Below are positions 56,964-64,000 of a stretch of DNA of 64,000 bases, piece after piece (position 1 is the stretch's first letter; each line of letters starts with the position of its first letter). The position numbers and the translations under genes are program-made. The stretch covers positions 1 through 64,000 of the forward strand of contig CAYFGQ010000001.1 in NCBI GenBank assembly GCA_964342525.1, read 5' to 3'. The stretch comes from G963676205 sp964342525. Its GTDB lineage: Bacteria > Campylobacterota > Campylobacteria > Campylobacterales > Arcobacteraceae. The notes beneath the pieces were generated by a model, which did no database searches, was not told where the DNA came from, and saw nothing but the letters and a program-made list of their open reading frames with translations.

Positions 56964-57520
56964 ATGAAAAAATCAAGAAAAGATGATGTAATAAAAACAG
57001 CAAATTGTATCCTTAGAAAAGTAGGATATTCAAATCTTAGCTTTTCTCAGATCGCCACTACTTTGGAGGTCACAAGGGAAAATGTACATCACTATTTTAA
57101 GAAAAAAGAAGCCCTTGGAAATGCTTGTCTTGATGTGATGTCAAAAGATTTAGAAGAGTATTTAGAAAATATCTCAAAAAAAATATAAATGCGAAACAAA
57201 AGTTAAAAGAGTATTTTAAAATATACCAAACTCAACAAAGTCAAAAGGAAGATTGTCCTATTGTTTCACTTTTAAATGAGTATGAATTATTGCCAGAATC
57301 AATGAAAAATCAAGTTGAAAAACTTTATGAAATAGAATTAAAATATATGAAAGAGATTTTACAAGAGGGACTAGATAAGGGTGAGTTTGTATTTGATGAA
57401 GATAGTGAGTTTAAAGCAAAACTTATTATTACTCAACTAAAGGGTGCGATTTCGTATGTTAAATTAGAGGATAATTTTTTTCAGATTACTGATCATGTAA
57501 TAAAATTAGTATCAACTTGA
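56964..57520 (+). pseudogene. TetR family regulator with a frameshift in an A8 tract
   Basis: The first frame (56964-57188) gives 74 aa with an intact helix-turn-helix, FSQIATTLEVTRENVHHYF. It stops just after an eight-A run (57176-57183). The frame one base off continues without interruption as INAKQKLKEYFKIYQTQQSQ, CPIVSLLNEYELLPES and on to a stop at 57520, the normal TetR ligand domain. Inserting one A restores a full protein of about 186 aa. It could be a broken gene, a phase-variable tract, transcript slippage or a sequencing indel. It is divergent from the YybH/VOC operon it would control. Confidence 0.8.
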
Positions 57521-57533
57521 TATTAGTTTTATT
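57499..57533. terminator. palindromic terminator at convergent ends
   Basis: A 17-bp stem with two G-U pairs around a single C (arms AATAAAATTAGTATCAA / TTGATATTAGTTTTATT). It spans the stop codons of the frameshifted tetR (+) and the WD40 gene (-). The central 25 bp differ at only three places from 55676-55702. Confidence 0.7.
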
Positions 57534-58476
57534 GAAGTCTCCAATAAAATATCTTATTTTCATATCCTGCTGAAAACAATCCCACTTGATCATAAAACTT
57601 TATTTTTGTAGGTATGGCAAAGTGTCCTTTTAGGGTGTGGGTTTTTTCTCCACTTGCTATTTTAAATACTTGTAGATTATTCTCTTCATCACTGGAATAA
57701 ACACCAAGTTTTGCATCAGGGCTTAGAGCCACTGAATAAACTAAGAAGTCACTTTTTATATAATAGGGTTTGTCATCTTTTGGGTAAACTCCTATTCTTC
57801 TATCTTGGCCTCCTGTTAGGATTGTGCCATTTTGATAGGCTACTTGGTAGACATTATCTAGATTTAGTGGTTTTGGTTGGGCTATGATTTTTCCTGTTTT
57901 TACATCGCTTATGGTGATCTGACCACTTTCACTTGAGGTGATCATGGTATTTTTATCACTGCTTAGTTCTAGGTCTGAAAAGGCACTTTGCTCCATCTGT
58001 TTTGTATATGAACTATAGCTATCATTTGTATTATAAAGCACCATCTCATAACTTAAGGTTCCAAATAAAAACTTATCTTCATCTATAAAACGAGCCTCTT
58101 TTACTGGGAGTTTATCTTTTGCTTTTATGATATGTTTTAGATTTTGTCCATCGTGTAGCCATACATCCCTAAAGGCATTTTTATTTGTGCTTACTATTAG
58201 GGTTTTTCCATTTAGTCTATCTACACTTAGGATTTTTACATTTTTCCATTCTTGTTTGGCTGAGAACATTGGATTGATAAAGATTTCATCTATTTTTTTC
58301 TGACTATGTAGATCAAAAATCTCAACTGAGCCTTCATCATTTGCCACATATATTTTTGAACCATCAAAAACAAAGTCGTTTACAAGACCTTTTGATTCTA
58401 AGATAAGGGTTGGTTTTATCACTTTTGCATAAGAGAATATAGAACTAAGTATAAATACCAAAAAAATAAATCTCAT
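57529..58476 (-). CDS. periplasmic WD40-like beta-propeller protein
   Basis: This 315-aa protein has a signal peptide (MRFIFLVFILSSIFSYAKV) and then repeated WD40-type blades (NDFVFDGSKIYVANDEGSVEIF, SDLELSSDKNTMITSSESG, YQVAYQNGTILTGGQDRRIGVY, YSVALSPDAKLGVYSSDEENN). This resembles the NapL accessory protein found with periplasmic nitrate reductase genes in Campylobacterota. No nap gene is in the window, so that name is only a suggestion. It is 52 bp upstream... of nothing codirectional here; its own promoter lies in the gap after the large kinase gene. Confidence 0.78.
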   Translation of the reverse strand: MRFIFLVFILSSIFSYAKVIKPTLILESKGLVNDFVFDGSKIYVANDEGSVEIFDLHSQKKIDEIFINPMFSAKQEWKNVKILSVDRLNGKTLIVSTNKNAFRDVWLHDGQNLKHIIKAKDKLPVKEARFIDEDKFLFGTLSYEMVLYNTNDSYSSYTKQMEQSAFSDLELSSDKNTMITSSESGQITISDVKTGKIIAQPKPLNLDNVYQVAYQNGTILTGGQDRRIGVYPKDDKPYYIKSDFLVYSVALSPDAKLGVYSSDEENNLQVFKIASGEKTHTLKGHFAIPTKIKFYDQVGLFSAGYENKIFYWRLQ

Positions 58477-58515
58477 ACCTAGTCCTTAGTATATATTTTA
58501 ATAGTTTTGATTATA

Positions 58516-58545
58516 ACAAAATATTATCAAATAATACCATTTTGT
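58516..58545 (-). terminator. hairpin after the large kinase gene
   Basis: ACAAAAT-(two-base bulge)-ATTAT pairs in the 78-bp gap between the kinase and the WD40 gene: ACAAAATATTAT (58516-58527) with ATAATACCATTTTGT (58531-58545). It is followed on the minus strand by TATAATC, which could also be the -10 of the WD40 promoter. Confidence 0.5.
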
Positions 58546-58554
58546 AAAATTTTA

Positions 58555-61242
58555 TCACTCCTCTTGTAATTTAAGTGGAAGTAAAATACTCACTTTTGTA
58601 CACCTCTCAAAACCTTTATAAGATACATTTTCTATATTTATATCCCCTTGCATACTTTGGGTGATAATATTGTGGGTCATAAATAAACCTAAACCTGTAC
58701 CTTGGGATTTATGTTTGGTTGTAAAGTATGGCTCATAAACTTTTTTGAGGATATCTTCTTTTATACCTCCACCTGAGTCTATCATTTCGATTTTAATATG
58801 ATCATCTTCTTTAAAACAATTGATAAATATTTTTCTATCATTCTCTTTTACTCCTTTTAGGGCATCTTTTGAGTTTGTAAGAAGATTGATCAATACTTGA
58901 TCTAATTCACCCTCATATCCTATGATAACTGCATCTTTCATATCCCTTTGTACATCTATAAAATGGCTTGAGAATGTACTATTCATCAGTGAGAGAATTT
59001 TTTCAATACTTTCTTTTATATTAAACTCTTTTTTAGCCTTATCCCCTTGGATATAGTCTCTAAAGTTATCGATTGTATGGGATAGATACATGGTGGTATC
59101 GATGATGGCATCAAGGAGTTTATCAAATTGTTTATCATCAAGGTTTCCATACTCTTTTTGTATTTTTATTCCTGAGGCTGAGGTGGAGATTATACTTAGT
59201 GGTTGTCTCCATTGGTGGGCTATATTTCCTAGCATCTCACCTAGTCCTGCCATTTTTGCTTGTTGCATCATAAGATTATCTTTGTCTTTTACATCTGAGA
59301 TATCTATGATAGATAAGATGATGCAATCTTTATTTTCAAAACTGATGGAGTTTGATCTTATAAGTATAGGTATTTCGTGTTGGTTTTGTTTTTTTGCTTT
59401 TGATTCATAGGATTCATTTGAATCTTTTATAAGGCTATTTATCTTATCAATATCTTCACTTAAAATACTATTTATATCCTTATCCATAAGTTCATATTTG
59501 GATTTAAACTCTAGGGTTCTGATGATCTCATCATTGGTGTAAATGACTTTTTTATTTTCGATTATAAGCAGTCCTGCGATATTTAGGTTTATAAGGGTTT
59601 TAAAATTTTCTAGGGAGTTTTGGGTCTCTTTTTGGGCTTTTTTAAGTTCACTATGGTGTTTTTTTAGTTGTCTATTTCTAAATAGGATCAATAATAAAAT
59701 GATCAAAAATACTAAAACTATTTTCCAAAGTAAAGAGTAATCAAACTGCTTTTCAAAATCTGCTTTTATCCATTTATTTATGATGGCTTGTCTCTCTTCA
59801 TAAGTCATACTTCTTAGGGTTTTATCTATGATTGATTTTAGAAGTGGATAGTCTGATCTGATCATAAATTCAAGAGCAAAATCAATCTCTGTTTGTCCTG
59901 ATACTTTTATATTTGTGTAGGCATATCTTTCAATGCTATAACTAAGTACAGGGATAATATCTGCATAGGCATATACTTTATTTTTGCTTACTAGCTCTAA
60001 GCCTTCTTTTACATTCGCAACTAGTACAAAATCTATATCAGGGTATTTCTCTTCTAGTAACTTATGGGCGGAGAAGTTTTTACCTACTGCTACTTTTTTA
60101 CCTATTAGCTCCCTTGCATCATCTAAGTAGTGTTTATCTTGCAGGGTGGCTATGCCTATTGGGGCATTCATATATTGATTTGAAAAGATACTATATTCTT
60201 CCCTGTCTTTTGTTTTTGTGGTGGAGATTATCACATCTTTTTGTTTGTTTTTTATCTCCGCTAGAGCTTTTGTAAAATTATCTCTTGTTTGAAGAGTTGA
60301 TTTTATATTTGCTTTTTCTTTTATGTGGTTCCAAAAATCTATGCTTATCCCATGTACTTTATCATTGTCCAAAAAGGCAAATGGTGCCCAAGCACTTCCT
60401 GTAAGGGCATCAATAGTCGTATTTTGGATAAACTCTAGTTCTTTTTTTGTAAAGTCCATACTATTGATTGGAGCTATCCATTTATTTTGAAGTAGGGCTA
60501 ATTCATCTTTTGTGACTTGGGCTATGGCTTTATTGTAGATATTTGTTAGGATATCTAGATTTTTAGTAAATCCTAAATATAGTTTTTCATCAAAGCCTTT
60601 TAGTTTTACTGGGATATCTGACCTTAGGGTTCCGTGATAGTTTCTATTTATAGTATAGTTTGCAAATATACTATTCATCAAAGTCGCATCGATAAAGTTG
60701 TTTTGTATGGCATCAAACACATCATCTGGAGAATCAAACTCTATGATATTCATATCTTCATAGAGGTTTTTTAAGATAGTGGTGGTATTCCAGTTTTTTA
60801 TCATCCCCACTTTTTTATCTTTTAGATCATCTAGATTGATAATATCATTTCTTGATTGTTTTACAACTATGCTTAGGATTTGATCCATATATGAGTCACT
60901 ATAAGATAAAAACTCTGCTCTTTTTTTATTGTAAGAGATCACAGGGAGCATATCAATCTCTCCATCTTTAGTTCGTTTTACAAGATTTCTCCATTTATCA
61001 AGGACAAATACTGGCTCTAACCCAACTTTTGAAGAGAGAAGTTTTACATAATCAATTATATATCCCCTAGGTTCCCCATCTTCATTATAGTCAAATGGTA
61101 CCCAATCATATTCATTGGCAATTAAAATTGTCTTTTTATTTTTTATATATGATTGCTCTTCTTGTGTGAGTTCTATAGTATCACTTGCCTGTAGAGTGCT
61201 TATATAAAACAAAATAGTAAATAAATATATAAGTAGTTTCAT
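58555..61242 (-). CDS. sensor histidine kinase with two periplasmic SBP_bac_3 domains (orphan)
   Basis: This 895-aa kinase has a signal segment and two tandem amino-acid-binding-protein-like (PBPb) domains, about 25-260 and 265-490. The second starts around TTIDALTGSAWAPFAFLDND. One membrane helix follows (about 503-522), then a coiled coil, a PAS domain (LINLNIAGLLIIENKKVIYT) and the DHp box GNIAHQWRQPLSIIST. The HATPase_c domain has LTNSKDALK and GTGLGLFMTHN. BvgS-like kinases use this twin-Venus-flytrap layout, but here the phosphorelay domains of BvgS are absent. No response regulator is adjacent. Confidence 0.93.
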   Translation of the reverse strand: MKLLIYLFTILFYISTLQASDTIELTQEEQSYIKNKKTILIANEYDWVPFDYNEDGEPRGYIIDYVKLLSSKVGLEPVFVLDKWRNLVKRTKDGEIDMLPVISYNKKRAEFLSYSDSYMDQILSIVVKQSRNDIINLDDLKDKKVGMIKNWNTTTILKNLYEDMNIIEFDSPDDVFDAIQNNFIDATLMNSIFANYTINRNYHGTLRSDIPVKLKGFDEKLYLGFTKNLDILTNIYNKAIAQVTKDELALLQNKWIAPINSMDFTKKELEFIQNTTIDALTGSAWAPFAFLDNDKVHGISIDFWNHIKEKANIKSTLQTRDNFTKALAEIKNKQKDVIISTTKTKDREEYSIFSNQYMNAPIGIATLQDKHYLDDARELIGKKVAVGKNFSAHKLLEEKYPDIDFVLVANVKEGLELVSKNKVYAYADIIPVLSYSIERYAYTNIKVSGQTEIDFALEFMIRSDYPLLKSIIDKTLRSMTYEERQAIINKWIKADFEKQFDYSLLWKIVLVFLIILLLILFRNRQLKKHHSELKKAQKETQNSLENFKTLINLNIAGLLIIENKKVIYTNDEIIRTLEFKSKYELMDKDINSILSEDIDKINSLIKDSNESYESKAKKQNQHEIPILIRSNSISFENKDCIILSIIDISDVKDKDNLMMQQAKMAGLGEMLGNIAHQWRQPLSIISTSASGIKIQKEYGNLDDKQFDKLLDAIIDTTMYLSHTIDNFRDYIQGDKAKKEFNIKESIEKILSLMNSTFSSHFIDVQRDMKDAVIIGYEGELDQVLINLLTNSKDALKGVKENDRKIFINCFKEDDHIKIEMIDSGGGIKEDILKKVYEPYFTTKHKSQGTGLGLFMTHNIITQSMQGDINIENVSYKGFERCTKVSILLPLKLQEE

Positions 61243-61307
61243 GATCCCCTCCTGATTGAAGAGTTATTTATATAATTATATTTATTATCTACTACTTTGT
61301 AAATTAC

Positions 61308-61847
61308 TTAAAATTCTATATTGTAATTTTTAAGGAAACTTTTAATTTCAGAGGTACAACAGCTACCTTTTGGATTTGCTTTTTCGCAGAATGTTTTTCC
61401 CTCAGATATTTTTGTTTTTATCTTTGTAGAAATATTTTCTTCCCCATCTTCTATCATTTTGATTACATCCCTTTTTAAAAGCTTTTTACAATAACATAGG
61501 GGAGTTTTAGGATCATCATTTTTAACTGTGATTTTTGATTTTACTTGGCTTTGATTGTATGATTCAGAACCATCATTTGAATAATATACAGTATCACAAG
61601 CTGGATTTTTACAAAAGTTAAAATTATTTGCTTCATTTTTTAGCTCACTATAGTGCTCTTTTTTTAGTTGAGCTTTTAGGGTAACTTCACTTATTTTAAG
61701 TCCTGCTTCTTTACAGTGGGGACAGGTATGTTCTGCTTTTGGAGTGCTGCTACATCCACAATCACTTGATTGTGTAGTATCACAACAATTTGTATCTGTA
61801 CTAGTATCACAACATGAGTTTTCATTTTTTGTTGTAGAAAATTTCAT
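61308..61847 (-). CDS. CopZ N-domain-like iron-sulfur/zinc metallochaperone
   Basis: This 179-aa protein has an N-terminal Cys-rich tail (NSCCDTSTD, NCCDTT, CGCSSTP) at residues 9-36. A CopZ zinc-binding-like domain follows (CPHCKEAG ... FNFCKNPACDTVYYS), then a Bfd-like 2Fe-2S segment (LCYCKKLLKRDVIKMI ... KANPKGSCC). This is the N-terminal arrangement of Archaeoglobus CopZ without the HMA copper domain. It should handle copper or another thiophilic metal with redox help. It shares a back-to-back ECF-type promoter with sigZ, which is divergent. Confidence 0.85.
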   Translation of the reverse strand: MKFSTTKNENSCCDTSTDTNCCDTTQSSDCGCSSTPKAEHTCPHCKEAGLKISEVTLKAQLKKEHYSELKNEANNFNFCKNPACDTVYYSNDGSESYNQSQVKSKITVKNDDPKTPLCYCKKLLKRDVIKMIEDGEENISTKIKTKISEGKTFCEKANPKGSCCTSEIKSFLKNYNIEF

Positions 61848-61879
61848 TTTATATCCTTTTTTTATGATTTCTAGTACTT

Positions 61880-61908
61880 AAGACGTAGACTGTTAAAAAA
61901 AGGTTGCA
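61880..61908 (-). promoter_or_regulatory. ECF-type promoter of the CopZ-like gene
   Basis: On the minus strand TGCAAC (61908-61903), a 17-bp spacer, then CGTC (61885-61882). It shares its -35 with the oppositely directed sigZ promoter through the palindrome GTTGCAAC (61903-61910). The -10 ends about 33 bp before the ATG at 61847. Confidence 0.7.
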
Positions 61909-61933
61909 ACTTTTTTATAAAACTTTACGTCTA
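61903..61933 (+). promoter_or_regulatory. ECF-type promoter of sigZ
   Basis: TGCAAC (61905-61910), 17-bp spacer, CGTCTA (61928-61933), the layout of ECF sigma promoters, about 37 bp before the sigZ ATG. It mirrors the minus-strand promoter exactly in spacing. Confidence 0.7.
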
Positions 61934-61969
61934 ATACAATAATACTACAATAAAAAGGTAAAATAAAAT

Positions 61970-62533
61970 ATGAGAAATTTTGATGAGAAACAATTTGAAG
62001 AGATTTACATAGAATTTAGAAAACCACTATTTAGATATATATCTTATAAGGTATCTGATAAACAAGTGGCTGAAGAGCTTTTAAATGATCTATTTTTTAA
62101 AGCTTCAAAATCCCTTGATACTCTAAAAGAGAAAGAAAATCTCCAAGCATGGCTTTATAAAATAGCTTCAAATCTTATAATAGACTACTATAGAAAAACA
62201 AAAGTAAAATCCGTAGAGATAGATGAAGAAATACATCTTGAAGAGGAAAAAGAAGATAGTATCTATAGTGAATTAAATTGTTGTGTAAATGATCTATTTA
62301 ATATCTTGCCAAAAGCCCAAGCAGAGTCTCTAAAGGCAGTTTATTATAATGAATTTACACAAAACGAATACGCTACAAAAAATGATTTAAATCTCTCAAC
62401 TGTAAAATCAAATATCAAAAGGGGTAAAGAATCCATCAAAAACTTTTTTGAGCAGTGTTGTGATTTTGAGCGGGATAATAAGGATCAAATTATTAAATGT
62501 ATGCACAAAGGATCAAATACCCCTTGTAATTAA
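61970..62533 (+). CDS. sigZ: RNA polymerase ECF sigma factor, SigZ-type
   Basis: This 187-aa ECF sigma factor has region 2 with FRYISYKVSDKQVAEELLNDLFFK, and NLQAWLYKIASNLIIDYYRK is region 2.4 and after. Region 4 has LPKAQAESLKAVYYNEFTQNEYA and LNLSTVKSNIKRGKESI. The C-terminal extension contains CCDFERDN, CMHKGSNTPC, a Cys-rich tail typical of SigZ proteins and likely a built-in metal or redox sensor. No anti-sigma gene follows. It probably autoregulates and drives the CopZ-like gene through the shared promoter region. Confidence 0.92.
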   Translation: MRNFDEKQFEEIYIEFRKPLFRYISYKVSDKQVAEELLNDLFFKASKSLDTLKEKENLQAWLYKIASNLIIDYYRKTKVKSVEIDEEIHLEEEKEDSIYSELNCCVNDLFNILPKAQAESLKAVYYNEFTQNEYATKNDLNLSTVKSNIKRGKESIKNFFEQCCDFERDNKDQIIKCMHKGSNTPCN

Positions 62534-62597
62534 TTGCAACGATACTGGGACGATAAAAACTTTATACTTTCATCATAAAATATAGAAGGAAATATAA

Positions 62598-63317
62598 ATG
62601 AAAGAACTTATCGTAATCACAGGTGCAAGTTCAGGTATAGGTGAAGCTATAGCAAAAAGATTTAGTGATGCAGGTCATCCACTTCTTTTAATCGCTAGAA
62701 GAGTAGAAAAACTAGAAGCTTTAAATCTTCCAAATACAATTTGTGCAAAGGTTGATGTTACTGATTTTGATGCACTAAAATCTACAATCAAAGATGCAGA
62801 AGAAAAGTATGGAAAAACTGGATGTCTTGTAAATAATGCTGGAGCGATGTTACTTGGAAGTATAGATACTCAAGATATTAAAGAATGGCAAAGGATGTAT
62901 GATCTAAATGTGATGGCTGTATTAAATGGTATGCAAGCTGTTTTATCTGATATGAAAGAAAGAAAAGATGGAACTATCATCAATATCTCTTCAATAGCTG
63001 GTAAAAAGACATTTCCAGCACACGCTGCTTATTGTGGTACAAAGTTTGCTGTTCATGGAATAAGTGAAAATGTTAGAGAAGAAGTGGCAGCTTTTGATGT
63101 GAGAGTGATCACTATAGCACCAGGTGCAGTTGAGACTGAACTTTTATCTCATACCACTTCTGAAGAGATTATAGCTGGATATGAAGATTGGAAAAAAGAT
63201 ATGGGTGGTGTTATCGTGCCTGATGATATCGCTAGAAGTATTGAGTTTGTATATTCTCAGCCACAAAATGTAAATATCAGAGAGCTTGTGATAGCAGCTA
63301 CTAGACAAGAGCCATAA
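62598..63317 (+). CDS. short-chain dehydrogenase/reductase
   Basis: This 239-aa NAD(P)-dependent classical SDR has the cofactor motif TGASSGIGEAIAKRF at residues 7-21, NNAG at 78-81 (LVNNAGAML), the serine in INISSIAGKK, and the catalytic tetrad Y-x3-K in YCGTKFAVHG. RR near position 34-35 (ARRVEKL) suggests NADPH preference. The YdfG-like group reduces 3-hydroxy acids or aldehydes. The strong ribosome site is AGAAGGAAA. It follows sigZ by 64 bp. A TGCAAC lies in that gap but without a CGTC at the right distance. Confidence 0.92.
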   Translation: MKELIVITGASSGIGEAIAKRFSDAGHPLLLIARRVEKLEALNLPNTICAKVDVTDFDALKSTIKDAEEKYGKTGCLVNNAGAMLLGSIDTQDIKEWQRMYDLNVMAVLNGMQAVLSDMKERKDGTIINISSIAGKKTFPAHAAYCGTKFAVHGISENVREEVAAFDVRVITIAPGAVETELLSHTTSEEIIAGYEDWKKDMGGVIVPDDIARSIEFVYSQPQNVNIRELVIAATRQEP

Positions 63318-63334
63318 TTTGATATACTTTTATA

Positions 63335-64000
63335 ATGAATTATAAAATAGTATCAAATAATCAAAAACTAATACAAAAAGCAAAACATATATTTGCCACC
63401 CTTGGATATAATGAGTCTATCCATATCCAAGAGGTGGATATATGGCTTATAGATACTAAAACTATCAATGAAGAATCCCTAATCTCCTATAAAAACAAAG
63501 ATAACTATTCCCATGTATTATTTGTAAAAGACTCTGCTGATGATCTAAAGCTTTTATTAAAAAATTCATTTACTCGATATATTGATATGGATTTTTCCCA
63601 TGAAGAGCTTAGTTATTGGTGTAAGTTTTTAAGTAGTGAAAAAAAAGATGAGATACTTTATCTCAGTGAAGATATACAAATAGATTTTTCAAATAAGGTG
63701 ATAAAAATATCTGATAAAGATATATCTCTTACTTCAAAGGAGATACTACTTTTAAAAGAGTTATCAAGTTTTAAATATATATCCACAAAATATTTAGCAA
63801 ATAGCCTAGCTTTAAATAGTACCTCAAGTGTAAGATCAGTGATAAATCGTATACGGGAAAAGTTAGATTTTAATATATTTGAGCAAAGTAGATCATATGG
63901 ATATAAACTAATCTCTTTTGAAAAAAAAGAGGAAAAATCACTAGATATTTCATATATAAAAGAGCTTGAGGAACAAAACACCTTGATGCAAAGTATTGTG
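63335..64000 (+). CDS. winged-helix regulator without an evident receiver, probably fused to more domains (partial)
   Basis: An ATG at 63335 opens a frame that is still open at the right edge after 222 codons, so the C-terminus is missing. Residues 1-100 have a weak alpha/beta pattern (VDIWLIDTKTIN, HVLFVKDSADD, RYIDMDFS) like a degenerate receiver lacking the usual DD and phospho-Asp set. From about 125 to 195 there is an OmpR-type winged helix (DISLTSKEILLLKELSSF, NRIREKLDF, SRSYGYKLISF). After that a helix, ISYIKELEEQNTLMQSIV, looks like a linker into a PAS or kinase domain. Such an order (output domain first) is unusual. Confidence 0.7.
   Translation, partial: MNYKIVSNNQKLIQKAKHIFATLGYNESIHIQEVDIWLIDTKTINEESLISYKNKDNYSHVLFVKDSADDLKLLLKNSFTRYIDMDFSHEELSYWCKFLSSEKKDEILYLSEDIQIDFSNKVIKISDKDISLTSKEILLLKELSSFKYISTKYLANSLALNSTSSVRSVINRIREKLDFNIFEQSRSYGYKLISFEKKEEKSLDISYIKELEEQNTLMQSIV

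Noticed and set aside
56964..57520. Two separate small genes instead of one frameshifted tetR
   Set aside because: The second frame continues the TetR fold exactly where the first stops at an A8 run, and the proposed second start is a TTG without a ribosome site.
62534..62560. TGCAAC upstream of the SDR gene as a third SigZ promoter
   Set aside because: No CGTC occurs 16-18 bp downstream; the nearest similar bases are GACG on the wrong strand and at the wrong distance.
1..64000. rRNA, tRNA, IS elements, prophage or integrase genes
   Set aside because: No tRNA-like cloverleaf, rRNA segment, transposase or integrase motif was recognised by reading. A dedicated tRNA/IS search was not possible here, so this is a negative by inspection only.

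Overview
The window is AT-rich (about 30% GC by eye), densely packed, mostly single-copy chromosomal DNA. Protein content points to the Campylobacterota, most probably an Arcobacter-like (Arcobacteraceae) bacterium: several histidine kinases carry the AHQWRQPL dimerisation box typical of that group, and there are an SO_0444-type Cys-rich permease, a HupE/DUF3147 operon, a SigZ-type sigma factor and small AraC/MarR-controlled efflux operons. This placement is an inference from gene content. I saw no rRNA, tRNA, CRISPR array, transposase or integrase.

Layout. 1-8.8 kb: DNA alkylation repair (MagIII-like glycosylase overlapping ogt), small enzymes, a DMT transporter divergent from its MarR regulator across a 46-bp inverted repeat, two MOSC proteins with a 47-aa leader ORF, and AraC and LysR regulators. 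8.8-10.5 kb: a compact two-gene CBASS-like defence unit (CD-NTase plus four-helix membrane effector). 10.5-18 kb: YceI/MarR, a histidine kinase, and a metal/thiol operon (Cys-rich permease, CcdA-like, MalY-like, FTR-like reductase, ArsR) divergent from a ChrR-type cupin. 18-27.2 kb: a catabolic island with a TRAP transporter (dctPQM), Asp/Glu-racemase-like protein, diaminopropionate ammonia-lyase, YgeY-like M20 hydrolase, M24 hydrolase, GntR and a DMT exporter, with matching 32-bp palindromes at dctP and at gntR/DMT. 27.2-32 kb: AraC regulators, DoxX, pirin, LysE, arylamine N-acetyltransferase. 32-37.5 kb: a CHASE histidine kinase, then a substrate-binding protein abutting a dCache-like histidine kinase with no transporter. 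37.5-42 kb: a HupE metal operon and a cytochrome c-response regulator-kinase operon sharing an identical 18-bp direct-repeat site. 42-49.4 kb: HxlR/quinone reductase, then TetR-controlled MFS plus RND efflux genes with three near-identical operators. 49.4-58.5 kb: Rieske oxygenase with a small membrane protein, MarR, AzlCD, AraC, MATE/TetR, SMR exporter, and a VOC/YybH/TetR cassette flanked by two related palindromic terminators, the TetR being frameshifted in an A8 tract. 58.5-64 kb: a large two-sensor histidine kinase, a CopZ-like metallochaperone and sigZ sharing a back-to-back ECF promoter, an SDR, and a truncated winged-helix regulator at the right edge.

Two themes run through the window. 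The first is export and stress response (two DMT, MFS, RND, MATE, SMR, LysE, AzlCD, Cys-rich permease), most units carrying a dedicated regulator and a readable palindromic operator. The second is sensing: five histidine kinases but only one response regulator, so four kinases must signal to partners outside the window. There are about 17 transcriptional regulators in 64 kb.
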